A stretch of DNA of 64,000 bases from Fulvia fulva (Eukaryota; Ascomycota; Dothideomycetes; Mycosphaerellales; Mycosphaerellaceae). Numbering within the stretch: position 1 is the first letter of the stretch; the number at the start of each line of letters is the position of its first letter. The notes below the pieces were generated by a model. It searched no databases. It was not told the origin of the DNA and worked only from the letters and a program-made list of their open reading frames with translations. The stretch is taken from NCBI RefSeq assembly GCF_020509005.1, contig NC_063013.1:868001-932000 (forward strand), written 5' to 3'. The position numbers and the translations under genes were made by a program. Below, piece by piece: positions 1 through 10,400 of the stretch.

Positions 1-720
1 CGGCGGTAGAAGTTAGTAAAGCCTAGGAAACCCTAGACCTCTTTAACGTTCGTAGGAGCATCCTATTCGACGATAGCGTCGATCTTCTCTTAGTCCATCT
101 TAATGCCGTCTACGGTAATGATTAAACTAAGGAACTTGACTTCGGTCTTCTTAGACTCGTACTTGTCGATATCGAGCTATAAGCCGGCGTCTACGAGCTT
201 CTAAAGGACCTTATAGACGTGCTCGCGGTGCTCCTCCTTAGTCTCGCTATAGACTAGGATGTCGTCGATATAGGTAGTATAGAACTGATCGAGGAACTCC
301 TAAAGGATGTCGTTAATAAAGTTCTAGAAGGTACTAGGCCCGTTATAAACGCCGAAGGGCATAACGAGCGACTCGAATAGCCCGTAGCGAGTACGGAAGG
401 CTATAAGATACTCGTGTCCTTCTACTATTCGTAACTTGTTAAACGTAGCGATGACATCGAGCTTAGTAAAGTACTTGGCCTTAGAGAGGCGCTCGAGCGT
501 CTCCTAAATCAACGGTATTAGGTAGCGGTTCTTCTTTATAATAGCGTTTAAGCCTCGGTAGTCTACGTAGAAGCGTAGACTACCGCCGGGCTTCTTAACG
601 AACATAACGGGACTACTAGCGCTAGAACGGCTCGCTCGAATAAACCCCTTCTTTAGGTTCTCTTCGAGGTATCTCTTAAGGACGATAAGCTCTTCTCGGG
701 ACATAGAATATAACGGTCCG
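1..720 (-). pseudogene. Gypsy reverse transcriptase remnant
   Basis: The minus strand encodes a recognisable Ty3/gypsy reverse transcriptase. The N-terminal part lies at 504-704 and includes the motifs [15 protein letters not shown] and VDYRGLNAI. The catalytic box YIDDILVYS has its Y-I-D-D codons at 261-272. A further part down to about base 10 reads GFLGFTNFYR, typical of the RT/RNase H junction. In-frame stops, for example after RYLIPLI, separate the pieces. The catalytic aspartates survive, but the frame is closed, so this is a dead copy. Confidence 0.85.
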
Positions 721-1039
721 AACGGTGTCTCTACACCTTCTTCTAGCTCAATCTTATAGTCGTAAGGGCGATAAGGAGGCAGCTCGTCTACGGCTTTAGT
801 ATCGAATACGTAGAGGATGTGGTGTGCCTAAGGAGGGACCTTCGTAGTAGGGTCGGTAGGTGTACGCTTCTTGTCGAGCTTCTCGAGGGCGATATCGATA
901 TCGCGGAGAGAGGCGGCGAAGACTTAAGCTTTAGGCTACTTAGTAGTAGTAGTGAAGGTAGCGGCGTTTACCTAGAAGATCTTAGTATACTTAGGACCGC
1001 GCTAAGGCGGCGGAGAAGGCGGAGGTACCGGAGGAACTT

Positions 1040-1400
1040 CTAGAGGGAAGCTAATAGTAAGGGAAGTCTAGTCGATAATAGGTCGGTATCGTCTAAACTA
1101 GGGGAGGCCGAGGATAAACTTCTAATACGGTAGGGACGTAAGGAAGCTAGTGATCGACATACGCTTGCCTCCGAGGGTGATTAACGTATATATAACATAA
1201 GTAATCTTACTAGTAGTAGTCTCCGTGCCGTTAAAGAGTTCAAGGGTACGAGGGTACTTTAGTTCCTAGGGTTCGAGGTTAAGAGAGGTCGCGAGTTTAT
1301 AGTCTATAAAAGACTCGCCTAGTACGCTAGTGTCTATAAGAGTGAGATTGGAAGAAGAGAGTTTCTTTAAGCCGATATTTACATTCGTAACGAACGGTTT
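1040..1400 (-). pseudogene. Retroviral-type aspartic protease remnant of the gypsy element
   Basis: On the minus strand the segment reads TLIDTSVLGESFIDYKLA near 1330, followed about 60 residues later by FILGLPWFRRY near 1100. The D-T/S-G-like active-site region and the I-L-G-L-P-W box are the two landmarks of Ty3/gypsy pepsin-like proteases between gag and RT. Stop codons interrupt it. The position between the gag and RT remnants supports the assignment. Confidence 0.65.
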
Positions 1401-1499
1401 ATAAGCGTAGTCCTTGCCCGTCTCGTCGTATAGGTCTAGCTATACTATATTAATCCTTAACTTCTTTCCTCTCTTTACTTTCGGTAAACGTTGTTCTTA

Positions 1500-2690
1500 G
1501 TCTTTATCGCGTCGATAAGGAAGACCTAGGCTTTTTCCTGCTTAGCGGGAGTAGTAGGAGTAGGCTCGATAGCGCCGATAGCGCCGCGAACCGGGTTACG
1601 GGCGTTACGGGTAGCGAGCTACGGACAGTTAGCTACGATATAGCCTAGACCGCCGTAGTAGGTGTAGAGTCCGGCCTAGCGACGGCGAAGCTTCTCTTCG
1701 GGAGTAAGCTTACCGTTAACGAGGCCCTAGACTCGAGGGACGGCGGCACTAGCGCTAAGATCTATAGCGTCACCTATAGAGACGGGAGGGAGAGCCGTAG
1801 GAGCGGCGGCGCCTAGTAGAGTAGCGAAGTGGCTTCCGGGACTACGAGGCTAACGACCTTAAGAACGGGAAGCGAGGAGAGAGGCGGTATATTTTATATT
1901 AGAGTCGAGGCGCTAGTAGGTCTCGACGAGCTTACGGAAGCTTATAGTACCGACGTCCTTATCCTCGAGGGCTCGAAGAAGCTCTACTAACAAACCACGG
2001 CGGAGAGTGCTCTTCTTAGTCTCTTCGTTATAGCCGGTAAACCCGATGTCGCGGTTAAAGGCCACGAGGTACTCGGCGAAGCTCTTGTTCTTCTAGAGGA
2101 GGTTATAGATAGCGTTCTAGGCGGTAGCTCTACGGTCTAGATCACTAAAGGTAGCACGGAGGTCCTATATTAAGGTGAGGACGTCCGGGCAGCCGATAGT
2201 CTACGTAGCGTTGTCGATATAGTATTATACCTAAGCCGCGGCGTCTCCCCGAAGGAGGAAGAAGACGTACGTAACTTTGTCCTTCTCTTACGGAAAGTGG
2301 TCGGCATTAGCTAACAGCTTGATAGTAAGCTGTGTCTTAAATGCCTTAAACTTGCTCTTATTACCGTCGAACTCGTCTAGGTCGTTAACCTTCTTAGAGA
2401 AGTACTAGCGGCGGTTGTCGTCGGCGTACGGGGCGAGGTTCTAGAAGGTATTTATAATACCTTAAAGGTATATTACTTAGTTGTTTACTTGCTCGACCTA
2501 CTAGGCGGTCTCGCGGAAAGAGGAGACGGTGCGGTTAATAAGAGCGTAGGCGGTATTGGGGTTAGCGTTTGCCTAGGTACCGAAGGTAGCGGCGTTCGAG
2601 AAGGGGATATTAGTCTACTTACTAAAGTGGAATAGAGTGTCTTAGTTGTCGAGGTTAACACCTCTATCGGTAGCGTAGTCACCTATAAGG
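1500..2690 (-). pseudogene. Gag remnant with decayed zinc knuckle
   Basis: The minus strand at about 2400-2000 reads a Retrotrans_gag-like segment containing DEFDGNKSKFKAFKTQL and SFAEYLVAFNRDIGF, broken by several stops. Further on, near 1670-1620, the expected CCHC knuckle reads Y-T-Y-Y-G-G-L-G-Y-I-V-A-N-C-P. Cys and His codons have become Tyr (TGC or CAC to TAC), exactly what C-to-T and G-to-A changes at CpA/TpG produce. It precedes the protease and RT remnants, as in gypsy elements. Confidence 0.7.
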
Positions 2691-2699
2691 ATGACTCGA

Positions 2700-3250
2700 G
2701 TGGTTAACGGTTTGTTAGTCTTTTATGATGTTAGGGCGAGAGCCTAGCCTATAAGATATAAGGGTAAAAGCGAGAATATAGGTACAAAGTATAGATATAA
2801 AAGGGTATAGTATAATTGCTATACAAAACAAAAGACGAAGAAAGTAAGAGAGGCCTAGGGAAGGCTAGATATTTATACGCGACCCTCGCGAGTACGTGTC
2901 CCCGCATTAATAGGGCTAACCCGTACGAAGCCGCGCTTAGTAGCTTTGCTCAAAACCTTATTCTAACCTGCCCTACGTTCCGAGTCTTCTACGTGCTTCT
3001 TCTAGAGTCTAGCGTAGTCGCGGGTGCTCGCGGGAGTGCCGTGAGTCACATAGTCACGAGCCGAAGTGAATCTGTTAAGGTTTAGTAGAGGGGTGAATTT
3101 GGAGGGCTAGGTCCCGTAGTAAATATTACGGGGTATATGATTCTTAGCGCTTATACACTAAGCTAGACTGTCACTTCTTAACGACTTCTAAGCACTCTAA
3201 GGCTCTTCTGTCCCTACCTTCTATACACTCTATAGGGAGACCATAACACC
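2700..3250. other. Possible gypsy LTR or untranslated leader, unproven
   Basis: This stretch lies upstream of gag (minus orientation), where the 5' LTR would be expected. A block running from TGTTAG near 2708 to TATACA near 3169 has TG...CA ends, but the partner LTR is outside the window, so identity cannot be tested. An 89-codon open frame at 2816-3085 (+) matches nothing I know. The LINE remnant starts at its right end. Confidence 0.25.
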
Positions 3251-4735
3251 TATTTCTAATATTTATGTCTGATCTAATTCCCCTACTTACCTCTCCGTAA
3301 ACCTTAGTATCGGGATTCGTAGACGACATAAACATTCTAGCCTAGTCAGACTCGATAGAGGAGAACTGTCGCCTCCTTAAAGATAGGCGTAAGAAATGCG
3401 AGGAGTAGGTAAAGAAGTATAGTGCCCGGTTTGCCCCTAAAAAGTACTAGCTTATATACTTTAGTAAAGCAAGAATATACTATAATATAAAGGCGGCGGT
3501 AAGAATCTAAGGCTACGAGACTAAGCTATTAGCGGAGCTACGAGTACTAGGGATCTAGCTCGACCCGAAGCTAAGCTAGAACGTATAGATTAAGAAAGCC
3601 TAGAGTCGAGCGCAAGTTAACGAAGCCTCGATAAAGAGGATCACGGCGTCTATATAGGGAGCAATATTCGACAAGGCAAGGGTAATATATAAGGCGATCG
3701 TCAGACTAGCTATGTTATACGGGGCACAGATTTAGGGTACAGGAGGCGTAGGCAAGCCGATCCCGAAACGGATAGAGCAACCCCTAAACAGGACACAGGC
3801 AGGCAACCTACGTAGGGTACTAGGCGCATACAAGACAACGTCAACAAGCACGGTAGAAATGGAGACAGGAATACCACTAATCGGCCAGTATATCCGGGGA
3901 ATGAGAATTCAATACGCGGCAAAGACGACAGATTACCTAGTATAAACCACGATCTAGGAGGCAAACAACAAGATAGAAAGCCGCTACCGGAGAGGGGCCG
4001 GACACAGGACAAGCTAGAAAGAGGATGACCTTACTACATTCGCGGCCGTACAGACAAGCACCGAATGGCTAGCACGAAAAGAGGAGGAGCGCGGGACTCG
4101 CCAGGCCGGCGGGAGCAAGGCTAAGACCTAAAGTCTAGCGGAACAGATAGCGAGCTACCTATAGGAGCAGGACTGGAAAAGGAAGCCCCCTAAGACAACA
4201 GGCCCGATAGCACTCCGAGCTTTCTAGAGACACAATTACCAGCTATACAGGGACCTGACAAGGGCCGAAGCAAGCATAGCGATCCAAATCAGGTCCGAAC
4301 ACATTGGACTAAGGGCCTACCTGTTCAGGAGACGCGTACTAGACATCCAAAGCCCAGCCTGCTAGTGTGGCTACCCATCGCAAAACCCAGAACATATGCT
4401 ACTACGATGCCCGCAGTGGGCGAGTGGCAGGGGAAATTGGAGGCACCAAGCGGGAAGGAGAGACTATAAGTCAATCATTAGGGACAAAGGCAACATTCGC
4501 CGAATCGGTCGGTGGATACTACAGCAGGGATACCTCCAGCAGTTTAGCCTCGCTAGCGAGACGGAGGAGTGGATAGACAAGAGGCGGAAGCTGGGGGGGT
4601 TGCAGATAGGGTAGTCATCAGGGCAGGCCTATAACACTAGCGTACCCTCAACAAGGGAAATCTAAGACGACAACGAGGGGGAAAAGACAGGCGGGAAGGA
4701 GGAGGGGGTTTCACTAACACGGTTTCCCCTCTGTA
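3251..4735 (+). mobile_element. LINE (Tad1-like) retrotransposon, 5'-truncated copy 1, partly RIPped
   Basis: The plus strand encodes the C-terminal part of a LINE ORF2. It starts inside the reverse transcriptase (FLIFMSDLIPLL, then the catalytic FVDDINILA box near 3310), continues through the thumb-like region (LGI.LDPKLSWN near 3550), and ends with a Cys/His motif (C-x-C-G-Y-x5-H-x4-C near 4360-4410) typical of LINE C-termini. The last stop is near 4614. Many codons are TAG/TAA in place of Gln/Trp. Positions 3251-4614 align without gaps, offset 57,839, to 61090-62453. The 5' truncation inside RT is usual for LINE insertions. The tail from 4615 to 4735 has no counterpart in copy 2. Confidence 0.85.
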
Positions 4736-5095
4736 TATACGAAAACAAGATAGCATAGCTGCATAGGCCAAAGGGCACTACAACAGCTTAAATGAAATAT
4801 ATATATATATATATATATATAACATACCCGATCAGTTGTACAAGAGCATCCTTCGTGCCTTAGCTGGTCTGTACAGCCATCCCAAATCTTGAATGGTCTC
4901 AAGCATGTCTTGGAAGTCATTGGTCCAACGTGGCTGAATCCTTCGCGAATGTCGAATGCCAAGAGTGCTGCGCCGCGGAGCTACCCTGCTGCAGTGAAAT
5001 GGTCGAAGATCACACCCGGCTTCCATCTAGGCAGGTGTGCAGTCCTGCGGCACAGTGGCAGAGTTGCTGGAGGTCAGGAGATGTGTCTCCATCAT
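4736..5095. other. Intergenic: transposon edge, AT microsatellite, 3' flank of the RNA-binding protein gene
   Basis: This marks the change from RIPped transposon to the gene island. It contains a roughly 24-bp (AT)n tract at 4797-4820. The remainder should be the 3' UTR of the minus-strand gene ending at 5096. I see no other gene. Confidence 0.6.
4797..4820. repeat. (AT)12 microsatellite
   Basis: Perfect alternating AT tract directly readable in the sequence, at the boundary between the transposon remnant and the first gene. Confidence 0.95.
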
Positions 5096-7126
5096 TCAGA
5101 ACCTATCATCGTCGGCGGTGTCGAAATCTTCCCTCATGTCAGTGCGCTCGTCCGGAACTGGCGCATTGTCGCTCGTTGGGACGTCGACCTTCATCTCTTC
5201 GGATGGAGTGCTCTCTGTGGCTTCCGGCTTATACCAAGACAATTCGACCTTACCGGCAAGCTGGAAGTCAGGCATCGATGCCATCGCCATGAAGTTCTCG
5301 GCAATGTATCGCTCGGTGCATGATACAACAACAGCGTCGGAGCGAGTAGGGTGTTTGCTCAGGTCGTGGGTTTCTGATCCATTAAACAGAATCCATTGCC
5401 GCAGAGCTTCTTCGTGCTCGTCGAAGGTACCGTCGGTGAAGACCACCAGAACCGACTTTGGTCGATTGTCTAGTCTCTTCACCGCGCCGCCTCTCGCGCC
5501 ATGCCAGCCGCCTCGAAAGCCCGGATTGTACCCACCTCGTCCTCTGTACCCACCTCGTCCTCTGTAGCGGCCTCGAAAGCCGCCTCGGCCGCGGTACGGA
5601 TATGCAGGGTTTGCAGATTCGTTGTAGGCTGCCTCTGGATCGATGCCGAGTCCCTTCGCCTCTTCCTCCAGTCTCTTGAGGAGTGCTGCAGCGTCGTTCT
5701 TGTTGTCGGGAGGACTTGCACCATTCGCTTCTGTCTGTGGCGTCTTCTTGGTCCTCTTCGCGAGCATCTCAGCCAGCCTCCTCTTCTCTTCCTCGACAGC
5801 TTTCTGCTTTGCTGCAAGATCGTTCCTCTGCTGCTCTGCTTGCTCTCGCTGCTTCTTTTGCTCTTCATGTCGCCGCTGTGCGTCCTCCTGTTTCCTTGCG
5901 AGCTCTTCGAGGTCGATTTGTGGCTCCTCTTCTTGCATCTCCACATCTCCTCCGTTTCTCTGAGGCGCAGGACTTGCAGCATGTCCGTTTGGTGGACGGG
6001 GCAAGCTGTCCGGCTTGTACCAGTGAACCTTGACGAACGTGTTGTCAAATACGCTCTTGGGACTGTCGTATGCGGTTTGTGCTTGGTCATGATCTCGGTA
6101 ACGGACTATGGCCAGGCGCTTGTAAGGTTGCATTGTGACCTCGTCAATGTCTCCAAATTGGTTGAAGAAGTCGCGGACAGTCTGCTCATCAAACTTGTCC
6201 TCGGGTATTTGTTCGACGACAATAGTTGTCATGGATCGATCGTGGACGGGTCCTTGGTGCGAGAAGTCGGCACGATTGGCACCACCACGGCCGCTTGTTC
6301 CGCGGCCTCTGCCTCTGCCTCTGTTCCCCCCTCGTCCTCTGGCGCCAGCCGAAGTGTCGACCACTCCTGTTCGTGTGGGCTGCACGATGGACAGCACAGG
6401 ATCGTACTCCTCGTGACCGGGTACAACGAGCGCATTATCGCCGTGCTCGTAAGGGCATTGCGCGCCTCGAGAGCAGTAGCCCTTGTTGTCGTAGTCTCTG
6501 CAGCGTTTTGCTGGCGCTCCACCGAAGCCATTGCCGTTCTGCGCCAAGCCCGTGAAGCCTGACATGTTTGGTAGAGGTAGACCCATCGCTTGCGACATGG
6601 CCATCAACGAGCCCAGAGGATCGCTCATGTCGAGCTGCGGCATGCCAGGAGGAAGTGCAGGCATCTGTGGGAAGCCTTGTGGTTGCGATGGGTGCTGCCA
6701 TGCCGGAGCACCGCCATGCTGTTGCCGCCCGCCTCTGCCACCTCGTCTCGCCTGCTTCGTGGGTCTGTCGAAGGTCTGATTGTGATAGCTGGTCTGCGGC
6801 TCGTCCTGATTCCAGTCGTTGTAGTGTCTCTTCCGCGACTGATTCAACCCCGGCTCTGGATCTTGGACTTGCGGTTTCGAGGGATCGTATGCCTTTGTCG
6901 CGATCGCCGTGAAGACATGGTCCACCACAGCTTCCGATCGGTCGCCGAGGAAGTCGCGCAGGTTCTCGACACAGTTCGCCTTTGCGACAGGCTCTGGCTC
7001 GTCGGTCTTCACCAGCGCAATCACATAGTCGGCCAGCACGTCCGAGTCGGCATCGGAGACGTCCTTCAAGCCCTTCTCGATGATCCACGTCTTCAGCAGT
7101 TCTGAGTCGTTCTCGTCGAAGAACAT
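5096..7126 (-). CDS. PWI-like/CCCH/RRM RNA-binding protein (RBM26/27 - Rmn1 type)
   Basis: A single exon encodes about 676 residues from the chosen Met codon at 7124-7126. Upstream in-frame Mets at 7150 and 7192 cannot be excluded. The frame stays open further up, but through low-complexity sequence overlapping the divergent Csf1 gene. Domain order: PWI-like N-terminus (1-70), Arg/Gly-rich linker, CCCH zinc finger C-x8-C-x5-C-x3-H (residues 209-228), RGG-rich stretch, RRM (about 301-370), Glu/Gln/Arg-rich coiled coil (405-460), second RGG block (512-546) and a divergent C-terminal RRM (557-632). This architecture is that of human RBM26/27 and fission-yeast Rmn1, nuclear proteins linked to poly(A)-tail exosome targeting. 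Nuclear RNA surveillance is therefore the inferred role. It is transcribed divergently from CSF1. Confidence 0.8.
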   Translation of the reverse strand: MFFDENDSELLKTWIIEKGLKDVSDADSDVLADYVIALVKTDEPEPVAKANCVENLRDFLGDRSEAVVDHVFTAIATKAYDPSKPQVQDPEPGLNQSRKRHYNDWNQDEPQTSYHNQTFDRPTKQARRGGRGGRQQHGGAPAWQHPSQPQGFPQMPALPPGMPQLDMSDPLGSLMAMSQAMGLPLPNMSGFTGLAQNGNGFGGAPAKRCRDYDNKGYCSRGAQCPYEHGDNALVVPGHEEYDPVLSIVQPTRTGVVDTSAGARGRGGNRGRGRGRGTSGRGGANRADFSHQGPVHDRSMTTIVVEQIPEDKFDEQTVRDFFNQFGDIDEVTMQPYKRLAIVRYRDHDQAQTAYDSPKSVFDNTFVKVHWYKPDSLPRPPNGHAASPAPQRNGGDVEMQEEEPQIDLEELARKQEDAQRRHEEQKKQREQAEQQRNDLAAKQKAVEEEKRRLAEMLAKRTKKTPQTEANGASPPDNKNDAAALLKRLEEEAKGLGIDPEAAYNESANPAYPYRGRGGFRGRYRGRGGYRGRGGYNPGFRGGWHGARGGAVKRLDNRPKSVLVVFTDGTFDEHEEALRQWILFNGSETHDLSKHPTRSDAVVVSCTERYIAENFMAMASMPDFQLAGKVELSWYKPEATESTPSEEMKVDVPTSDNAPVPDERTDMREDFDTADDDRF

Positions 7127-7447
7127 GTCTGCTACGCGATCATGCAACATGTATGGTGCGATGGTGTAGAACAGGTGCAAGCTCCATCGCATCGCAGATC
7201 GTGGAGAAAGATGGAGCGGAGTTGAGGCCGACGCTCCATTCACGACACCCTTACCCTTACCCTTACCCTTACCCCTACCATTACCCTTACCACTACCCCT
7301 ACCATTACCCTTACCACTACACATCGGACACACTGGCAGTACGGAGGGATCTTGACAGCACCACAGACGATGCGAACAGCCACGCGACCGCCATGATGCC
7401 GACACGAGTGACACGAGTGACACGACACGCGAGACACGACCTGCACC
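7127..7447. promoter_or_regulatory. Divergent promoter between the RNA-binding protein gene and CSF1, with hexamer repeat
   Basis: About 320 bp separates the two start codons. The middle (about 7247-7322) is a degenerate tandem array of CCCTTA/CCCTACCA-type units. Units of ACACGAGTG/ACACGACAC type follow near 7400-7440, just before the CSF1 start. No TATA box is evident. A shared bidirectional promoter is inferred from the gene arrangement. Confidence 0.6.
7247..7322. repeat. Degenerate CCCTTA-type tandem repeat
   Basis: Runs of cccttaccctta units alternate with ccctaccatt and accactac variants over about 75 bp. The unit reads GGGTAA on the other strand, so it is not the canonical fungal telomere unit TTAGGG. 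It lies in the divergent promoter. Confidence 0.85.
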
Positions 7448-10400
7448 ATGACGAGCTTGCGCGCTCAACCTCTGAACGCAGAGCACGAGTTCAACTGGGT
7501 CTTCGACCTTGAAGTGCTGGTCATTGGCATTCTGTCCCTGTTCTTCCTCTTCTACTTCAATCGACTGTTCGCCACGGTGGTCTCCTGTGCCATCCGACTC
7601 TACGTCTTCCGCTACTACAAAGCATGGATCGATATATCGGCGTTGCAGATCAGTCTGCTAGGAGGTCGCATCTTCTTCAAGAAGATCCGCTACCATGCCC
7701 ACAATGTCACTGTACACGTCTACGAGGGACACATCACATGGCGATATTGGTTGAGGGCAGTCAAGGATGCCGAGGTGTTTCAAGATGAGGATGCAGCATC
7801 CATTGGCAGAGCGCGAAGCTCTAGTACGTCGACCGGCGACGAGCAAAGCGATGTGAGAGAGAAGGAGAAAGAGAAGAGTCGTGCTAGGTCCGGCAGTGTT
7901 GGCAAAGAAGAGAGGGCCACCACCAAACCGAAGAAGGAGCTGCCATGTCGCATATCTGTCAGGGTAGCTGGAGTTGAAGCCTTCATCTACAACCGCAGTC
8001 CCGTCTATGATGCTGTGGTTGAAGCGACAATGGGTAAGGCGACCCAAGCGTCGAAAGATGCTACCGACAGTGAAGCAAGTCCCCGGCCCGAGACTGCAGA
8101 AAGCTTCGAAAGCACTCAAGACGGCGTGGAGCCGACACGGACGACAACATACAACACCACAGCCAGCACGAACGCAGCGGGTGTTGAGAAGGCGAACATT
8201 CCATCTTTCTTGCGCATCTTTCCCATCAAGGTGGAATGCAAAAAGGCGGCAGCTGCTCTAGGTAACGAAAGCACCAAGAACATTATCGTCGCAAAGACAG
8301 AAAAGGGCGGCGGGACTTTCGACGCTGGACATGCTGGGCCTCTGGACATCTGGCAAATACTTATGAACTTTGAAGTCGAGGATGTAGTCGTTCAGATGAA
8401 GCCCAATCGGGACTACAAGGAGCAACAGCTGGACCAAGCGCAGCGCGTCCTGCGCGAGATGGAGCTGGAAGAGCCGCAACCAAGCCGACCTATCCGTGAC
8501 ACCTGCTCGAAGATACTGAGCCTTTGCTCCCGCTTGCGGGGCGCCATTCAACGACCTCGAAGTGCCCGTGACTCTCTTCGTACCGCTTCTGTAAGGTCAA
8601 AATCTGTCGCAGGAACAACGCATGCGCCCCTCGATCAACTGCCCGGCCAGCAACAATGGCACGGGCTCATGCGATACTTGGACGACGGTGAAATCAACGA
8701 ACACGAGGAGTGGTCGCCTATTGAATACGCCAAAGCATCTGAGCTTGTGAATGTGCCCAAAGTCACCATGCGCTTTTTCTGGGACATGCCGGGTCCAGTC
8801 CCCGACACCCTGTCCGATGGCGATCATCTGCAAGGCCCCATGTACGAAGACGACATCAACGGTGCCGCGCCGCCTGCATATGGGATGGACCTCGGTGTCT
8901 ATGGTGGTGTCGTGGTGTATGGACCATGGGCTGATAGACAACGCCTCAACCTTCAGCCAATCTTCGTCCCAGCAACATATGTTGATGCAATCCCGGCGAA
9001 GTCGCTGAAGCCCGGTGAACTCCGTGTCTGCACTGTTTTCCAGATCAAGGTCATAGTTGAGGACGATGTTGTTTTGCGTGTTCCAACGCGCGAAGAATCC
9101 AAAGATGCCAAGTGGAAAGGACGGGCAGACAAAGCAAACCCTGACGATCCCAATCAGCAAGATGCAGTCAAGGACGAGGGCAAGCACTGGAAGAAGCACA
9201 AGCATCGTAAGCGCTCCAAGGCGAAGCAAGGCACAGCTGCTGTCGACGCCCGCCCGTACGGCTGGCTCGACGTTACTGTAAAGAAGGACTCTGTTGTGAA
9301 CTTCAACATGGACATGTATCCACGTGCTACTGGCTACCGCAACACTCTGGATCTGGATGTCAAAGGTGTCGAAATGTCAAGCAGCGTAAATCATGGCCTG
9401 CTCTGGCGATCAGGTCCTGTTATACTGGACGCCGACATCTCGCAGCCGTGCTCTTGGAACTCCTTACGAAAATGGCCTTTCAACATAGTGGTCAATGACC
9501 TCGAACTCTTCATACTTCGCGACCACCTTTTCCTCATCATCGATATTGTCAACGACTGGGCCTCTGGAGCGCCCTCGGAATTCTACACTTTCGTCCCTTA
9601 CAAATACGACCTCGACATAACCTTTAATAGCTTTTGCATGTACCTCAACGTTAACGATGCTAATATAATCAACGATCCCGCGGACTTCGACCGCAACGAC
9701 TTTCTTACTCTGGAAGGAAAACTCCACGCTGTGCTGGGCATACCGATGGAGCACTATCGACCAAAACGTAATCAGATCTCATTCGACGTGCTAGCTTCGG
9801 ACATGAAGATGAGAATGATCAGTCCGCCGAAAAGCACTTTCCATGCCTTTGTGGAAGACAAGGTCATGGCTACGCTCCCGAAACTGACCCTGAATGGGTC
9901 GTTCAATGGCAACCAAGAAGTGCAAGTGGGCAATGTTGATGTCCTACGTATGGACATCGTAGGCACTGGGCTCAATCTCAAGGCTTTTGGCTTCTTTGTG
10001 AGACAGCTGGTCATGGTCAAAGAGAACTACTTCGGTGACTACATGCACTTCAAAACTTTGGAGGAGTTTCAAGGCGCGAGTGACGACTTACAAGAGGCCA
10101 ACGTCAAGACTGCGAGCTTTCCGAAACCTACTTCAATCAACGAGCTGGACGTCGTGCTTTGCATAGTAGCAGAAGACGCGACGGTCATGCTCCCCACCAA
10201 CTTGTACTCCTGCAAGGAATTCGTTCGTGCAGAGCTACCGCGAGCCGATCTTGACCTGCGAATCGTCAGCTACTATCTGGACATGGGCTTGCAGCTGTCA
10301 CCAGTCAGTCTTCTGACTGGAACATCGCCTGATGATGAGGACGATGCGCCGCTCGACACTGACTCCAGCACACAGTTCTATTGCTCGCACGTCGAACTGA

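Larger units (their letters stand above)
1..2700 (-). mobile_element. Ty3/gypsy LTR retrotransposon, RIP-degraded, left part outside window
   Basis: On the minus strand, reading from about 2690 down to 1, the order is gag, zinc knuckle, aspartic protease, reverse transcriptase, which is the Ty3/gypsy order. RNase H and integrase would lie left of base 1. All reading frames are broken by TAG/TAA codons at positions where relatives have Gln or Trp. CpA and TpG are scarce while CpG is kept, the pattern left by RIP. No intact protein is possible. The individual domains are listed separately. Confidence 0.85.

Noticed and set aside
7247..7322. Interstitial telomere repeat
   Set aside because: The unit reads CCCTTA/TAAGGG, not CCCTAA/TTAGGG in any phase, so it is not a telomere tract.
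7127..7486. N-terminal extension of the RNA-binding protein frame up to 7486
   Set aside because: The extra 120 residues are translated hexamer repeats and sequence antisense to the Csf1 N-terminus. The PWI-like domain begins at the later Met.
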